Assembly (NCBI RefSeq): GCF_048771995.1
Contig: NC_133024.1
Location: 114,154,501-114,218,500, forward strand
Length of the DNA stretch: 64,000 bases
Origin: Taeniopygia guttata
Lineage: Eukaryota; Chordata; Aves; Passeriformes; Estrildidae
Direction: 5' to 3'
Both the position numbers and the translations under genes were made by a program. The notes under the pieces were generated by a model, which searched no databases, was not told where the DNA came from, and saw only the letters and a list, made by a program, of their open reading frames with translations. Shown here in pieces: positions 1 through 11,880 of the stretch; the stretch's first letter is position 1, and the number at the start of each line of letters is the position of its first letter.

Positions 1-772
1 AGTTTGATGGACAGCTCAGATGTCCAACTTCCCCATCAAACTTACAGACCCAGCAGCTGAAAAGTTGAAGGTGGTGCCTCCCCTTTCCTGCAGCACTTTC
101 TGCTTTAATGCATTCTGAATAAAACCTCCTCACATGTCTGAAGAAGCAAATCCCTTCTTTAACTGATTCAGGGGGAAGTTAAAGATGTCCATGGTAACAA
201 AATAAATAACGGATCAAAAAATGGGTCATGCTTTGTTACAGCATCTCATGATAGCACAGATTTTTTTTTTCTTTTTTTTGAAGTGTTAAACTGTGGCTTT
301 GATTTAATGGAACTCCCCAGCCAAGGCTGGCATTCATCAGTCTGCAATTTATTAGCCCTGATCCTCTTTCTACAGATGCTTTAAATAAAATTGGGGCTGG
401 TTTTTATTTACTGCAACTTCTGGCCTTCACTGGCAGGTGAAAGTGAGCAGCAGGAAAAGCTGCCAGGGAGTTTTCAGGCAGGGAATGGCACTGGGAACGT
501 CCCAGGGTGATGGGGAACACGTGGAGGGGCAGCAGTGCTGTTTGCTGGGGGTTCCACATTTCCCAGCGTGGGCAGCAGGGAGTGAAAATTTCTCCCAACA
601 GGGAAATTCCCACTCCTCAAAGACCTGGAGAACCTTTCAGAGGACGACAGGGAGTTCCACATGTATTTTCATGAGGCAGGTGCATGAAGGACATCAAGAT
701 GAAGGCAAAAATTCCTGCAGGATTTTCCTGAGCAGCTGAATTCTCCTCTTGAGATGTAAAAGCTGCTGCTGG
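1..772. other. No recognised feature
   Basis: Ordinary mixed sequence with one T run at 260-280. No repeat or exon signature seen. Confidence 0.5.
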
Positions 773-1021
773 GAAAAAAAAACAAAAAACAAAAAACAAA
801 AAACAAAAAAACCCCCACAAAACAACAACAAAAAACAACAAAAAAAAACCAAACAAAAAAACCAACCAAACAAAAAATACCCCCCCCAAAAAAACACACA
901 AAAAACCCCCAAAAAACAAAAAAAAAACCCCAAAAAAACCAAAAACCAAAAAACAAATCAAAGCAAAACAAAAAAAAGAAAACCCAAAAAAAAAACCCAA
1001 AAAAAGCAAAAAAAAAAAGGA
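773..1021. repeat. A-rich (CA5-7)n simple repeat
   Basis: About 250 bp of A runs broken by C, with almost no G or T before 960. The Lys/Pro-rich and Phe-rich open frames across it on the two strands are products of the composition. Confidence 0.9.
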
Positions 1022-1914
1022 AACCAGAGGCTTAACCTTCCTGAATATATTTCTAATGAACACCTCGACTCCTGGGAATTCCATCCCTGGGATATACCTC
1101 ATGTGAGGGCAGAGGGAAGTCAAGGGAACAACCTCACTTTGAAAATCTTGGGGAAAACTTTCTTAGAAAATCTTGAACTTTGAAATCTTTATTTTTCCAG
1201 CTTTTCTGAGGCCGTGCAAGGGGGAAATCATCCCCAGCTTGGAGCTGATTTCTCCCCACACTGATCCCAGCCTGCCAGGGATCTTCCTGAGCCTGTTACT
1301 CCTTGTTTCTGATTTTTAAATTCCCTGCTGGAATGTTGAGCCTGAGAAATGTTCAGGTACTTTTTTATCTGGGCTATACCTGGAAGGTCTTGAATCCATT
1401 TTTCCTGGTTTAAAAATCTGGTTGGGGACTAAAGTCTGAGCAGGGGAAGGTGAAAGAAGTGGATTAAGGTCCCAGTCCAGCTGCTGGGAGAGTGGGGAAG
1501 CTGCAGAGTCCTCTCACACCCTGTGTCTCTTGTAGCACCTTCAGTGGAGCTGCAGGAAGGGTCTGAGCTCCTTTCCCAGTCCCTCCCTGGGTGAATGTCA
1601 CCCAAGCCACGGTGACATCACTCTGCCACTCTCCAGCCTTCAGTTATCCTCATTTTTTACCTGGAAATGTGCTCAGCATCCCCTGAAAGTGGGAGATTTA
1701 ACCCCTCCTCCAACAAGCTTTGAGCTCAGAGGTACAATCTGAACATCCAGGTGGGTTTTGGGTAAAGCCATGGAGGAAGAGCCTGAGATGAGAGATGCAG
1801 GACTCCATGTGGCTCTTCAAAATGCAGTTTATTGTGCCCAAGATGGGTCGTGGGTGGCACAGCCTGTGCCTACAGCTGCCAGCTCCAGCTGCAGACAAGC
1901 CTGAAGAGCCTCTT
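1022..1914. other. No recognised gene; possible LTR tail
   Basis: Mostly unassigned. TGCAGTTTATTGTGCCC at about 1,823 reads on the minus strand as GGGCACAATAAACTGCA, resembling an LTR polyadenylation region; no boundaries could be set. Confidence 0.35.
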
Positions 1915-2300
1915 ATTGTAAATGCAGGTGAACCCAATAGGAAGAAATGCTGATGTGTGACTCCAGTTCAGAAGGCTGAATGATTTATTTATTAAACTAT
2001 GCTATAATACATTAATATACCATTTAAAGAAGATACTAAGATTATATACTTATTTTTCTAACTCCCATATCTAACTCACTCCCAACTCCTGACCCTCTCT
2101 GAGAGCCCAGCCCCAGGTGGGTTGGATTGGCCATCAGCTCAAACAATCCTCACCAGAATCCAACCAAGCAATCACCCCAGGGAAACAATTCTCCAAAAAC
2201 ACTTTACATGGGAAAAACAAGGAGCAGAAATAGAAATTATTTTTTCTTTTCTCTGTACTCTATGAAAAATCCTGAGACAGAGAAGAATGTGCCTGCCACA
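1915..2300 (-). mobile_element. LTR-like element, family F, copy A
   Basis: The ~386-bp block recurs at 16,974 and 62,202. Read on the minus strand it begins TGTGGCAGGCAC and ends near CATTTACAAT. An ATAAAT-rich polyadenylation region lies just before a segment resembling the passerine LTR motif CAGCCTTCTGAATT. Terminal bases are uncertain and no clean target duplication is visible for this copy. Confidence 0.65.
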
Positions 2301-2680
2301 CCCTTTAATTCAGGTTACTTTAATTCTGGTTACATTGCATTATATACTTTTCTTTGCTGAGCATCTTAATACACAAGAACCAATCTATACATTCCTATTA
2401 CCTACAGCCTATGACTATTTTCTTCACCATATTATGCTCAATACTGCCCAATCACACGAGTTAGTATGCTGCAGTTTAAGCTTAAAGCTGTTTTTCAGTT
2501 TTCTTGCAGTGGAAAATTCTTAGGCCTTTTCTCTACTTGCCACATCAACGTGTCTTGTTTGCCTGTGGAATTTTTCTGCTTGGTAAAAACATCATTTTGT
2601 TTGTGGTCAGCTCATCCTTTGCTCTAAGTCATAAAACCCCCTTCCAACTCTATTTAATCTTTGCTTTTTTAGTTGTCCAG

Positions 2681-3297
2681 TGTGGGAATCCAGGGCTTCC
2701 CTCTGGCTGCCCTGGCAGCTCTGGGACCCTGGCAGGGGTCAGGAACCCCCCTGGACAGAGCCCCCAGAGACACTGGCTGTGATCTCTGCCCATGGAAAAG
2801 AGTTTTCAATCTTACAGGATGAATTACAACCTCTGAGTGTTTGATACAAGCAATAATTAAGTGTGGCATGGATGCAAAAGTAAAATTTTAGGTTTCTAGA
2901 TAAGGGGTCCAAAGGGGACAAGATGGAGGAAATTGGGTGTGCCTTGTCCTTTTTCTCCTTCTTCATGCCCTCCATGTTTCACTGTGGTGTTGGCATTTTT
3001 CTGTTGGTTCAGGCTGGGGACACACTGTCCAACGTAGGTGACAGATATTGGCACGTTATTGTAAATCCAGCACAGGTAGTTTGTGGTATTTAATGTTTGT
3101 ACCATCCCACTGAGGGCAGAGCCCCACACGCTGCCCTGCAGGACAGAGCTGCGGCAGGGCAGCAGAACATGTTAGAGATAAACAGAATAAACAACCTTGA
3201 AACAGCACAGACCAATTATGGCTTCTTCTTTAGCAGTGGGGCAGAAAGACAGAGACTTTCTACAATCCTGGAATCATCAATACCTCAGATTCCGACA
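2681..3297 (+). mobile_element. Solo LTR, family G, copy 1 (6-bp target duplication)
   Basis: The 617-bp element has TG...CA ends and is flanked by a perfect 6-bp direct repeat, GTCCAG, at 2,675-2,680 and 3,298-3,303. Orientation comes from a TATA-like TATTTAAT at 3,087-3,094 followed by AATAAA at 3,186-3,191. There is no internal gag-pol-env, so it is a solo LTR. A 6-bp duplication is typical of alpha/beta-type (ERVK-like) retroviruses. Near-identical copies lie at 12,122 and 60,749, so the family was recently active. Confidence 0.85.
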
Positions 3298-3303
3298 GTC
3301 CAG

Positions 3304-4603
3304 CAAGACTGGCTCAGCAATTGTCACTTTACACATCTATTGTTCTCCTCTATCAAAACTTGCTTCCATCTCAATTCCATTCTCAGGTTCTAAATTCAGA
3401 GATCTTTCTGCCAAGCATGCATGGCTGTTAAACCTACTTGTCAAACTTTCATCCTTCCCTACACTATGTAACGGATTTCCATTGATTTTTCCCCTTTTGG
3501 ATAAGGCCTTTTGCAGCCAGACAAAGTTTTGCCCATGCTCTGAGCTCTGCTTAGAAACCACATGGCTGAAATTAGTGAATCCCTGGGCCAAGCAAAAAAA
3601 AAAATGGGATCCACGTCAGGATATATTAAAATATCTCCTAAAATGTCTCCCTGATACAACATCCCAGCAAGGCACAGATTCCTTTGCCATCAAAAAGGCC
3701 CAGAGCTGCATCCTCAGGTGCCTCCAGGAGCTGGGGGTTGGCTCTGGGAGGAGCTGGAGGAAGGACAGGAGGTTGATGTCCCTCAGGATGAAATTGAGAA
3801 AAGGAGGAGAAAACTCCATGGGTTGTGGTCAGTTTGAAAGGAATTAGAGGGAGTTAGAAGGAAGGCACAGCAGGAGCAGCCACAGAACAGAGAAATAAGG
3901 GTTTCATTTATTTATTTAAGGATTTAATTTCATTTCAAATGTGTCCAGCTGGGACACATTTTATGGTGAGACAGGCCCAAAGTCCTCCTGAACATGTCCA
4001 GACCACAGGAATCCATCACTGCCTTGGCCAGTTGGGAATGTCCTGAGCTATGGTGCCTCTCCCATCATCATCCTCATTGGTTATTACTACACAGAACCCC
4101 TTTTTTTAAATTATTATTACATCCAAAACCTTTCTCAGGATTTTTTATCCTCTGTTTTCCATGATCCCACCCTGAGTGACCCCCTTTGATCACATCCCAA
4201 TCCTTTCTGCTCTGATTCTGTGGTCAGAGGTGGCCCTGAGTTCTCAGCACCAGCCAAATCCAGCTGAGGAAGAGCAATGGGAGCCTGGACAGGGAATTCT
4301 CCCCTCAATTCCCTCTAACCATGGAGGTTTGTGAGTTCTGGTGTGAAAAAACTGCCAAATGAAAAGTCAGCCCTGTTGCATCAGATAACTTTGGAAGTGT
4401 AGGAAAAGGAAATTTGCCTGGACTACAGAGCCTGTGGAAATGGAAGCCACAAAGATTTTGGCCTTCCCTTCCTTCTCTAATCCTCACACTTTTATCCCAT
4501 CTTGTACAGCTGCTTCCCATTTTTTCCCCTTCCTGGTTCTCCTGAGGACCTGTCCATGGCTGTGCTGTGTTGTATGGAGAAGGTCTGTGTTGAGTTTTAT
4601 CTC
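3304..4603. other. No recognised feature
   Basis: Together with 2,301-2,674 this is AT-rich sequence into which the family G LTR inserted, possibly an older element. The 216-codon + frame at 3,197-3,847 runs out of the LTR and resembles nothing known. Confidence 0.4.
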
Positions 4604-4620
4604 TTTTTTTTTTGCCAAGG

Positions 4621-5138
4621 TTGGGATTAAATGTGTGAGAGGGAATTTCTTGTTGGGATGTTTATCAGTTCTTGTCTCTGTCACAGTCTCACAAACCCTG
4701 AGTTCTGCAGCACTTCACTCCAACAAACTCAAAATGGAGCCCATCTCTCTCTCCCCAAGGCCTTTTAAGGATAAACTGTCCAATTAAGAAATGACACCTC
4801 AATTATTTTCACTTTTAACCCAATACCCAACCACCCGTGCCCGCAATGGGGACTTTTTTATCCAATTGCACAAAACCACCCAAACCCATGGAGAAGGAGG
4901 TGAAGGAGAAGGAGCAGCCTCCACCCTAAAACCTCCATCTTGCTTTATATCTATTCCTGCATTCTAAACCCTTCAACTCTGAGTTTCCCACCCTGTGATA
5001 TCACACACTTCCATTCAAACTCCACACCTGTAATCTCAGTTTTATTATTGAATTTTGGAAGCTTCTCCACGGCCTCAGGTCAGTGCAGTGTTCTCCTGGG
5101 GGTCAGTGCCTGGCAGCACAGAAAGTCCCAAATTCTCA
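4621..5138 (-). mobile_element. LTR-like element, family D, copy 1
   Basis: A ~518-bp repeat also present at 23,934, 45,716 and (partly) 46,500. It is nearly identical to the 45,716 copy, so young. The minus strand holds a TATA-like ATATAAAG, the AAGATGGAGG motif common in passerine LTRs, and AATAAAAC. The right end is taken where the copies stop matching (AATTCTCA); the left end lies at or just inside a T run (4,604-4,615). No target duplication was found. Confidence 0.6.
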
Positions 5139-5581
5139 GCACCCAGGGTTTGAAGAGGTTTGGATGATTTCCAGGTCTGGATCCTGCTGGAGCACCTCCA
5201 CTCTCAGATTCAGCATCCAGCCTATGACCTCTGGTGATCCAAGGAATAATCCACGGGATTGCAGAGGTTGAGCATTCCCCATGGATGGCTGGAAACACTT
5301 GTTGGATTTTCCTGCTACCATCAGACCCCCCTCAAGCTTCTTCAGGACAAGAAATCCTCATTTTAGGAATCAGGGAATCCTATTAAAGCCTGGATTCAAG
5401 CTGGGGGTGAGGGGAAATTTGAGTTTTGGCCTCCTGTAAACAGAGGGGGTGTCCTGAAATTTTGGAGCAGAAGCTGCTGCAGGATAAGAGGGGGAGAAGG
5501 AGGAGAAAGCAAAGGGCTTTGCAGGGCTCTTCTGGGAGCTGGAAGAGATTCCTACACATCCAATTAGTGGGATGGAGAGCG

Positions 5582-5640
5582 GATTAAAACCAGATTATTG
5601 TCGCTGTAGTGCAGATTAAAACCAGATTATTGTCGCTACA
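5582..5640. repeat. 31-bp tandem duplication
   Basis: ATTAAAACCAGATTATTGTC starts at 5,583 and again at 5,614, a 31-bp spacing, two copies. The GTCGCT ends are followed by TGTAG and TACAG. Confidence 0.8.
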
Positions 5641-6509
5641 GCTGAACAGAAACTCCCTTCTGCTCAAGATGCTGCTCAGATGTGAGTCAGGGTGGCCTTC
5701 ACCTCCCCAAAATAATTCAGGGAAGCACCTGCCCCATCAGCAGGTTTAAATATTCACATCATTTTTGAAAGGATTATTAAATTATTGAATACAATTCTAT
5801 TTATCCATTATTCTTCCTTTTCTTTCCTTTTCATCCCCCTTGGTTGCGGTGTGGCTTTGAATCCATACTGGAAATTTGGAATTTCCTTAAGCAAAATGCT
5901 CGGGGTCATTTGCATGGTGACCATGCAAATACTTGGGCAAACATCCTGCTTTTGAACAAGGCTTTTCTTCTCTGGCACAGTTTGGTTGTGAAATTCTGAC
6001 CTTTGTTGGATTTGTGGTTGCAACTGAACTCGTTGGGCAGAGAAAGAGGCTGGAAAAATCCTTTTCATACACAAAGCACAGCAGCAGGAGCAGCAGCAAC
6101 AAAAGGCAGGATAAGAACACATCCCATGGGAAGCTTTTCCAAAGGTGATGGAGCCAAGGGATGGATGGAGTCAAAGCTTTAGGTAGGAACAGGAAGCCAG
6201 GCAGGATGGCTACAGCCACTGGAAGAAATCCTTCCAGGCTTCCCAGGCAGCTTTGGAAAAGCAATTTCCCCTCTTTTTGCCTCCATTCCCTCTGGAAAAT
6301 GTGGGTGGGTGCTTCCTTCTTTCTGATCCTCATTTATTCCTCATCCTGGAGATGCTGGGATCTCACCAGGTGGCACCTGAGGGTTCTGGCTCCTGCTGTT
6401 GTCCAAGCAAAGGAGATTGAGGAAAAGCTGGAGTGGGACGTGAACCCTGAAAATGGACCTGGGAAAAGTCACAAATTAATTTGCGCTGTAAATCACTCCA
6501 GTTCTTTGC

Positions 6510-6660
6510 ATGGAATCATGGGATGGCTTGGGTGGGGAGTGACTTAAAACTCACCCACTTCCACCCCTTCCATGGGCAGGCACAGCTTCCACCATCCCAG
6601 GGTGCTCCAAGCCCCATCCAGCTGGGCCTTGGACACTGCCAGGGATGAAACTCTCCCAGT
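6510..6660 (-). mobile_element. CR1 LINE 3' fragment
   Basis: Matches the avian CR1 3' region in reverse (GGAATCATGGGATGG..., CCTTGGACACTGCCAGGGATG). An oppositely oriented CR1 tail piece lies at 7,201-7,242, beyond the family E LTR. Confidence 0.75.
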
Positions 6661-6672
6661 CCTGGGGATCTT

Positions 6673-7194
6673 TGAAATGTGGATGGAAAATTAAAACTCT
6701 GCAATTCTAATGAAGATTTGTAGGGAATTGTATGTTTATTATAGTGCTGGAGGCATGTGGGGGACTCATTGTTCTTTAGTGGACATGTGTTCCCTTGAGA
6801 ACTCTTGATCATTTTTTATTACTCTTAACTAATTTCTATATATATATAATTTTACAATAGGTTTATGTATATTTATTTTGCTGATTTTGTTACACTTGTA
6901 TTTAGTTTTTGTTAGAAAACTGAGTTAGTTACACTTGTATTTAGTTTTTGTTAGAAAGTATAGAAAGAATTCTTGGGTTATTCTGTGTTTGTTTTAAGGT
7001 CTGGGGATTTTTTTCTTATATCTTATCTTTTTAGCTTAGAAATTTGCATTTTCTCTTCTTAGCTGGGGCAATTTTGTTAGTGTTGCAGGTACTAGACTAA
7101 ACAGTATATTTTACTTATGTTAGTAAGCTCAAAGTGGCACATTTTACTTAAATCTAAATCGATTTCTACTCTGTTAAATTTTTACTCTGTCTCA
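6673..7194 (-). mobile_element. Solo LTR, family E, copy 1 (C-poor, 4-bp target duplication)
   Basis: The 522-bp element has TG...CA ends and a perfect 4-bp direct repeat, TCTT, at 6,669-6,672 and 7,195-7,198, as expected of gamma/ERV1-type integration. It is homologous along its length to 53,757-54,244. By hand count it holds about 59 C against about 94 G on the + strand. It carries an internal duplication of about 40 bp near 6,890-6,960. It separates CR1 pieces at 6,510-6,660 and 7,201-7,242. Confidence 0.8.
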
Positions 7195-7555
7195 TCTTTA
7201 GATGATCTTTGAGGTCCTTTTCAACCCAAACACAATTCCATGTACAAAAGATTTGATCCCAGAGATTTGGATCAATTAGTATGGATCAACTGACACAACA
7301 CAATAACATTTTCTCCTTCTCATTGACTTTCAATCATTTCTGGAGAAGCTGAGCAGGGAGCAGAACAGAATATCCACGTAGGAATGCGTATTTATTCACA
7401 CACAAATATTCCTGCTTGGGCCTTTTCGATGCACAGAACAGACCATTTCTGGGCATTTCTCCATATTTAAAAATACATCCTGGCAATCCCAGGGAATAAC
7501 AGCCAGACACTTCCACTTTGGCCCGACAGGCTCCCTTCCTCCCTGATTTTGTGTT

Positions 7556-7760
7556 GCTATTGAGGCAGGGATGGGAATGAAGAGATTCCATCTTCAGAAG
7601 GCAAAAAATGAGCATTTATTCCAAAGTACGTTTTTCTTTTATAGAGAACATCGTGTGTCGGTCTCAGATTCAGTCAAAGAGAGAAACAGAAAATTTCTAA
7701 CCAGGCAGAAGCCTGAAAAACTGCTAAAAAGAATTTAAATAAAATTCTTTATCTTTCTTG
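7556..7760 (-). mobile_element. LTR fragment, family H, minus-sense arm
   Basis: The first 100 bp (7,556-7,655) match the reverse complement of 7,862-7,970, forming one arm of a fold-back. On the minus strand it contains TCTCTATAAAAG and GAATAAATGC, a TATA-like box and a polyadenylation-like signal. The same signals recur in the 152-bp units at 7,971-8,375. Confidence 0.55.
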
Positions 7761-7764
7761 TTGT

Positions 7765-7970
7765 TCACATTGTTTATAGTTATGTTTTACTACTGTGCAT
7801 CATTCACTGCACACCAATAGTGCAAAGTGTTTTCACTTCAGGACCAATAGAGTTGATCTACACGAAGCTCTATATAAACAGCGATGTATTTTAAAAGAAA
7901 TCAGAGTTCTATTCTCTCACCTTCTAACTCAAAGTCTCTTCATTCCCATCCTACCTCAACAACGTCAATT
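7765..7970 (+). mobile_element. LTR fragment, family H, plus-sense arm
   Basis: It opens with ACATTGTTTATAGTTATG, related to the minus-sense reading of the neighbouring 152-bp repeats. Its final 110 bp match the reverse complement of 7,556-7,655. It is therefore inverted relative to the LTR pieces on both sides. Confidence 0.5.
7814..7878 (+). promoter_or_regulatory. LTR-type core promoter (two CCAAT boxes and TATA)
   Basis: CCAAT motifs lie at 7,814-7,818 and 7,844-7,848, and TATATAAA at 7,871-7,878, in normal promoter order and spacing on the + strand. This is a sequence-only prediction; activity is unknown. Confidence 0.45.
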
Positions 7971-8375
7971 GTGAACATTAATTCCATTGGTCTTAGAGCA
8001 AAAATATCTTACCTGCTTGGTACACTGGACTTAGGTCAGTGTGGTAGAACATATCTATAAACAATATGAAGGTAAAGAATGATCTTTATTCAAAAACACT
8101 TCTTCCTTCTATAGAGAACATGGTGAACATTAATTCCATTGGTCTTAGAGTAAAAATATTTTACCTGCTTGGTACACTGGACTTAGGTCAGTGTGGTAGA
8201 ACATATCTATAAACAATATGAAGGTAAAGAATGATCTTTATTCAAAAACACTTCTCTCTTCTATAGAGAACATGGTGAACATTAATTCCATTGGTCTTAG
8301 AGCAAAAATATTTTACCTGATTGGTACACTGGACTTAGGTCAGTGTGGTAGAGTACATCTATAAAAAATACGAAC
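7971..8375 (-). repeat. 152-bp tandem repeat derived from an LTR (2.7 copies)
   Basis: Units start at 7,971, 8,123 and 8,275 with GTGAACATTAATTCC, exactly 152 bp apart and nearly identical; the third is partial. Read on the minus strand, each complete unit has a CCAAT box, a TATAGA box and AATAAAG, so the amplified unit spans an LTR promoter-to-polyA region. Confidence 0.8.
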
Positions 8376-8380
8376 AGAAA

Positions 8381-8929
8381 ACAAGATAATCGATTGTTCA
8401 CATTCCTCTCAGATTTTTTCCCAGGCTTAGCAGAAATCTTTCTCTTTTTCTCTCTGTCTGAACTGAGAATATCCACAATTTTGGATGGCTCCCGGCTAAG
8501 CTGAGCCTAGGGCTTGCCAAAGCCAAGCCCCGAGAGCAGGACCAGAACCTTCCCAGCCCCGTGTGGTGCTGCTGCCATCCCGGTGAGGAGGTGGCCACCG
8601 TGGTGGCCATGTCCCCAATCCTGGCAGGAGCCACCGAGGGTGCTGCCACCAGCTTGGGGACACCAGGCCTTGGTGGCCCTCCTGTGCCACCCCAAGAAGG
8701 GGCAATGCCACCCTCACAGATTCATCCCTTGGTCTTGGAAAGAAAGGCCCGGTGTTGGCATGTTTGTTGGGGTTTTCGTGACTTTTAGTTGTTTGTTGTG
8801 ATTTTTGTTGTTCAGGGAGGCAGCAGGGCCAGATAATCTGCTCTTCATTTGGATACAGAGGAGAGAGGTTGTTACTAAATGCTGATGCCTGGGGATTTTA
8901 CACAGCCAGAGGAAATCCCCAGGGCTGGG
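8381..8929. other. No recognised feature
   Basis: GC-richer unique-looking sequence at 8,480-8,720 with overlapping short frames on both strands and no clear exon. Confidence 0.4.
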
Positions 8930-9215
8930 AGATGTCCGGAGAGGGACTTTGGACATGGACATGGAGTGATAGGACAAGGGGGAATGGCCTTAAGCTGCCA
9001 GAGGGCAGGGCTAGGATGGGATTTTGGGAATTAGGAATTGTTCCCTGGCAGGGTAGACAGGGGCTGGGATGGAATTTCCAGAGGAGATTGGCTGCCCCTG
9101 GATCCCTGGCAGTGCCCAAGGCCAGGTTGGAGCAGCCTGGGACAGTGGGAGGTGTCCCTGCCATGGATCCTTAAAATCCCTTCTAACCCAAACCACTCTG
9201 GGATTCATGTCCCTA
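8930..9215 (+). mobile_element. CR1 LINE 3' fragment
   Basis: Typical order: GGGAATGGCCTTAAGCTGCC, GGGATTTTGGGAATTAGG, GGATCCCTGGCAGTGCCCAA, and a tail near TCCCTTCTAACCCAAACCA. Confidence 0.85.
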
Positions 9216-10790
9216 ACACTAACAGAATATATTCAAATCGTATTTTTAATTAGATGCTTATAAATGTCTGTTTTAATTAACTACCCACACTCTCCAGGAT
9301 AATCTGTGGGCTTCCAAGCTGCAGTTAACTCTGCCCCCACAGCATTAAACGTCCCATAGATAACATTTAAGAAGAATTATTTGACAAGTAGTACTTTTCA
9401 CGTGAATGTAAATGGATTTCCTGTCTAAGGCAGGAGTATTTTGCTTTGGGGGAACCAAGGCAGAGCAGTAAAAAGACTTTCAATCAGCACAGCCAGCGCT
9501 GTTTTCTGTCTGTGTGGTAAAAAATATAGGTAAGACACAATTCCCCAAATTTAAACCATTTCCTTGTGGCCAGAAATCCTTTTTGGTCTCCCCAAAATTT
9601 GCTGAGGGCTCCAGGGGATGGCAGCTGGTGGAGAGGTGGCCTGTGAAGAGCTGCAGAGCAGATCAAGCAGCAGAAGCACAGAGTGCAAGGTTCTGTGATA
9701 TTCAAAACAAGTCTCAGGCAGAGTTTGTGGTGGGGTTTCTGCCCCCAGTCTGCTCCTGGAGTCTTCAGAAGTCTCTGGTGAAGTTTTTCACCTTTCTCTT
9801 CCCCGTGTAGCCAGAAATAAATGTAATTTACCTCGACAGATCTCAAACTCTCAGCAGATGAGGCAATTTTTGAGCAGCACAAAGCTTTGGAACAGGTATT
9901 GGAGGAGCTGGGCTCTGCCTTAGCCAGGTGAGGAAATTATCCTAAAAAATTCCTCCAGCTGAGCATGGGGAGCATGGAACAGATATCCCTGTGCTTGAAC
10001 ATGCCCTGGGGAAGGCTGAAATCCTGCAGGTTTGAATGCCTGACCCTTCAGAGGAGCCATTTTTCCACTGTCTTATTTTTTACTGCTGTGGTCCCCTCTA
10101 TATTCAGTAAAAAAAAAAAAAAGGGATTAGGAAGAATGTAAATAAACTGAATTTATGTCTGTAAACATCTGAAAGAACCTGGCAATCCACTGTCAAGTAG
10201 CCTGGAGAAGGTGTTGAATGATCCCACAGGTTTAGGAGCCTGCCTAGTTTGCCACTCTTTTTTTTTTATTTTTCTTGTTGTCGCACAAAAATTAATTCAC
10301 ATTTTAAAACCTAATTAACCAGCCAAATGAAAGCTTCTTTTCAATTTTGGGCACCTTAACACAGATGATTTACCCAGATTTGCCAGTTTTTCTGTTATCT
10401 GCAAACAGCTCAGCCCTGGAGGCTGACAAGATAAAGTGGAGTCATTGTTCTGTCCCCCCGCAGATTTGTCACTCCCAGGAGTTTTGGAAAACTGTGGGGA
10501 CAGAGTCTGGAGTCCACAAAACCCAGGTCTGCCAAGAGGAGTCCATCAAATGGAAAAATATCCCAATCTGGAGCCTCTGGAGTACATACTGTGCCTAATT
10601 TATCCTTGGAGAGGATGTAAAGCCAATTGTCTGCAAGTGGTCATCAATCCTAGAGCCAACAGTGATGGAAAAGCTCTTCCATAGAAATGATCCTGTTATA
10701 TCCCAGATTATCCATCTGGGTCTTAGACTGGGGTGTGAAACAACAGGAGGTTTGCCAGCTGCTTCAACAGTTTCCCTGAGCAGCTCCCAC
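9216..10790. other. No recognised feature; one exon-like site
   Basis: Unique-looking sequence. A splice-site-like pair near 9,811-9,927 is treated as a finding. T/A runs lie at 10,108 and 10,258. Confidence 0.4.
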
Positions 10791-11010
10791 AGAATCCCAG
10801 AATGATTTGGTTGGAAGGGATCTTAAAGATCATCCCATGGTATTCCATTATTCCAGGTTCTCCAACCTGGCCTTGGACACTTCCAGGGAAACAGAGGCAG
10901 CCCCAGCTGCTCTGGGCACCCTGTGCCAGGGCCTGCCCACCCTGCCATGGAGAATTCCTTCCCAATATCCCATCTAACCCTGCCTTCCTTCCATTTAAAA
11001 CCACTGCCCT
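10791..11010 (-). mobile_element. CR1 LINE 3' fragment
   Basis: Reverse-oriented CR1 tail running from AATGATTTGGTTGGAAGGGA to AACCACTGCCCTCAA. Confidence 0.85.
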
Positions 11011-11399
11011 CAATGGTTTTAGTTTTTTGACCTCAGTGGTTGAGCTCTGGTTTGGGTTGGTTTGGTTTTTAATTTAGGAAAGCCCTTGAACTCCCAGCTC
11101 TTTCCAGCTGATCCCGAGTGGTTCAAGTGCTGCAGTACTTGGATTCTGCCTTTTCCTGGAGGAAGCAGGGAATGCCCTGGGAAGCTCCTGTGGAAAAGCA
11201 GGAAGGGCCACATCTGCAGCCCTCTGGCCACCCAGCTGACTGGGAAAATCCAGGGGAATAGGAGGAAAAATGCAAACAAAACCAGCATCCTTGAAATCCA
11301 TCCGGCTTTGAGGAGGTGAACATAAAATGTTGGGGTTTTAAGTGAAAAGCAGAGAAACTTGGAGGGTTTCTTGTTGTTTATGAGGGTTTATTTTCCCTA

Positions 11400-11880
11400 A
11401 ATTCCCTTGTCCCCCTCCCCTGCCTCTGCAGAGCCGTTAAAGGCTGAGAATTGAAATATTTTTGTATGGATGCAGTGGAAAACACCCGCTGCAGCCGGAT
11501 GCTGGAGATCAGGAGGCCTGACCCAGAATCTGCACAGGGGCAGACATGAAAGCAGGAAAATCCCATTCACTGAGATTTTCTGGGAGCAGCTCCCTCCTGC
11601 CTCCGCGGAGTCACGCACACGCCGGCTCCGACGCTCCCACAGCAATCCCAGAGCTTTTCAAGCTTCATCCTGGATGGACAGAGGCCACGAGGACTGGGAA
11701 TAATTACCAGCTGGAGAAGATGTTCGTCTGCAAGGGAGAAGTTTTGCCAGCTCCTAGGAGGAGAAGCACAATCAATCCCACGCCTCCTTGTTTTCCTTCC
11801 CTTCATCGCCGCGGTTCCGACTGATTTTGATTACCCTGGCGCCAAATAAATGAAAACATTTCATGGCCATTTAATCACTG
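11400..11880. other. Non-repetitive block, possibly conserved noncoding
   Basis: No repeat landmarks. It contains CGCCGCGG, a TTTGGCGCC E2F-type palindrome (minus strand, near 11,840), and ATTA/TTAAT core motifs close together (11,820-11,880). The call is by exclusion. Confidence 0.25.

Noticed and set aside
4434..4787. 117-codon frame shared with 45,641-45,886
   Set aside because: The shared part lies within family D LTR copies; identity reflects recent insertion, not coding constraint.
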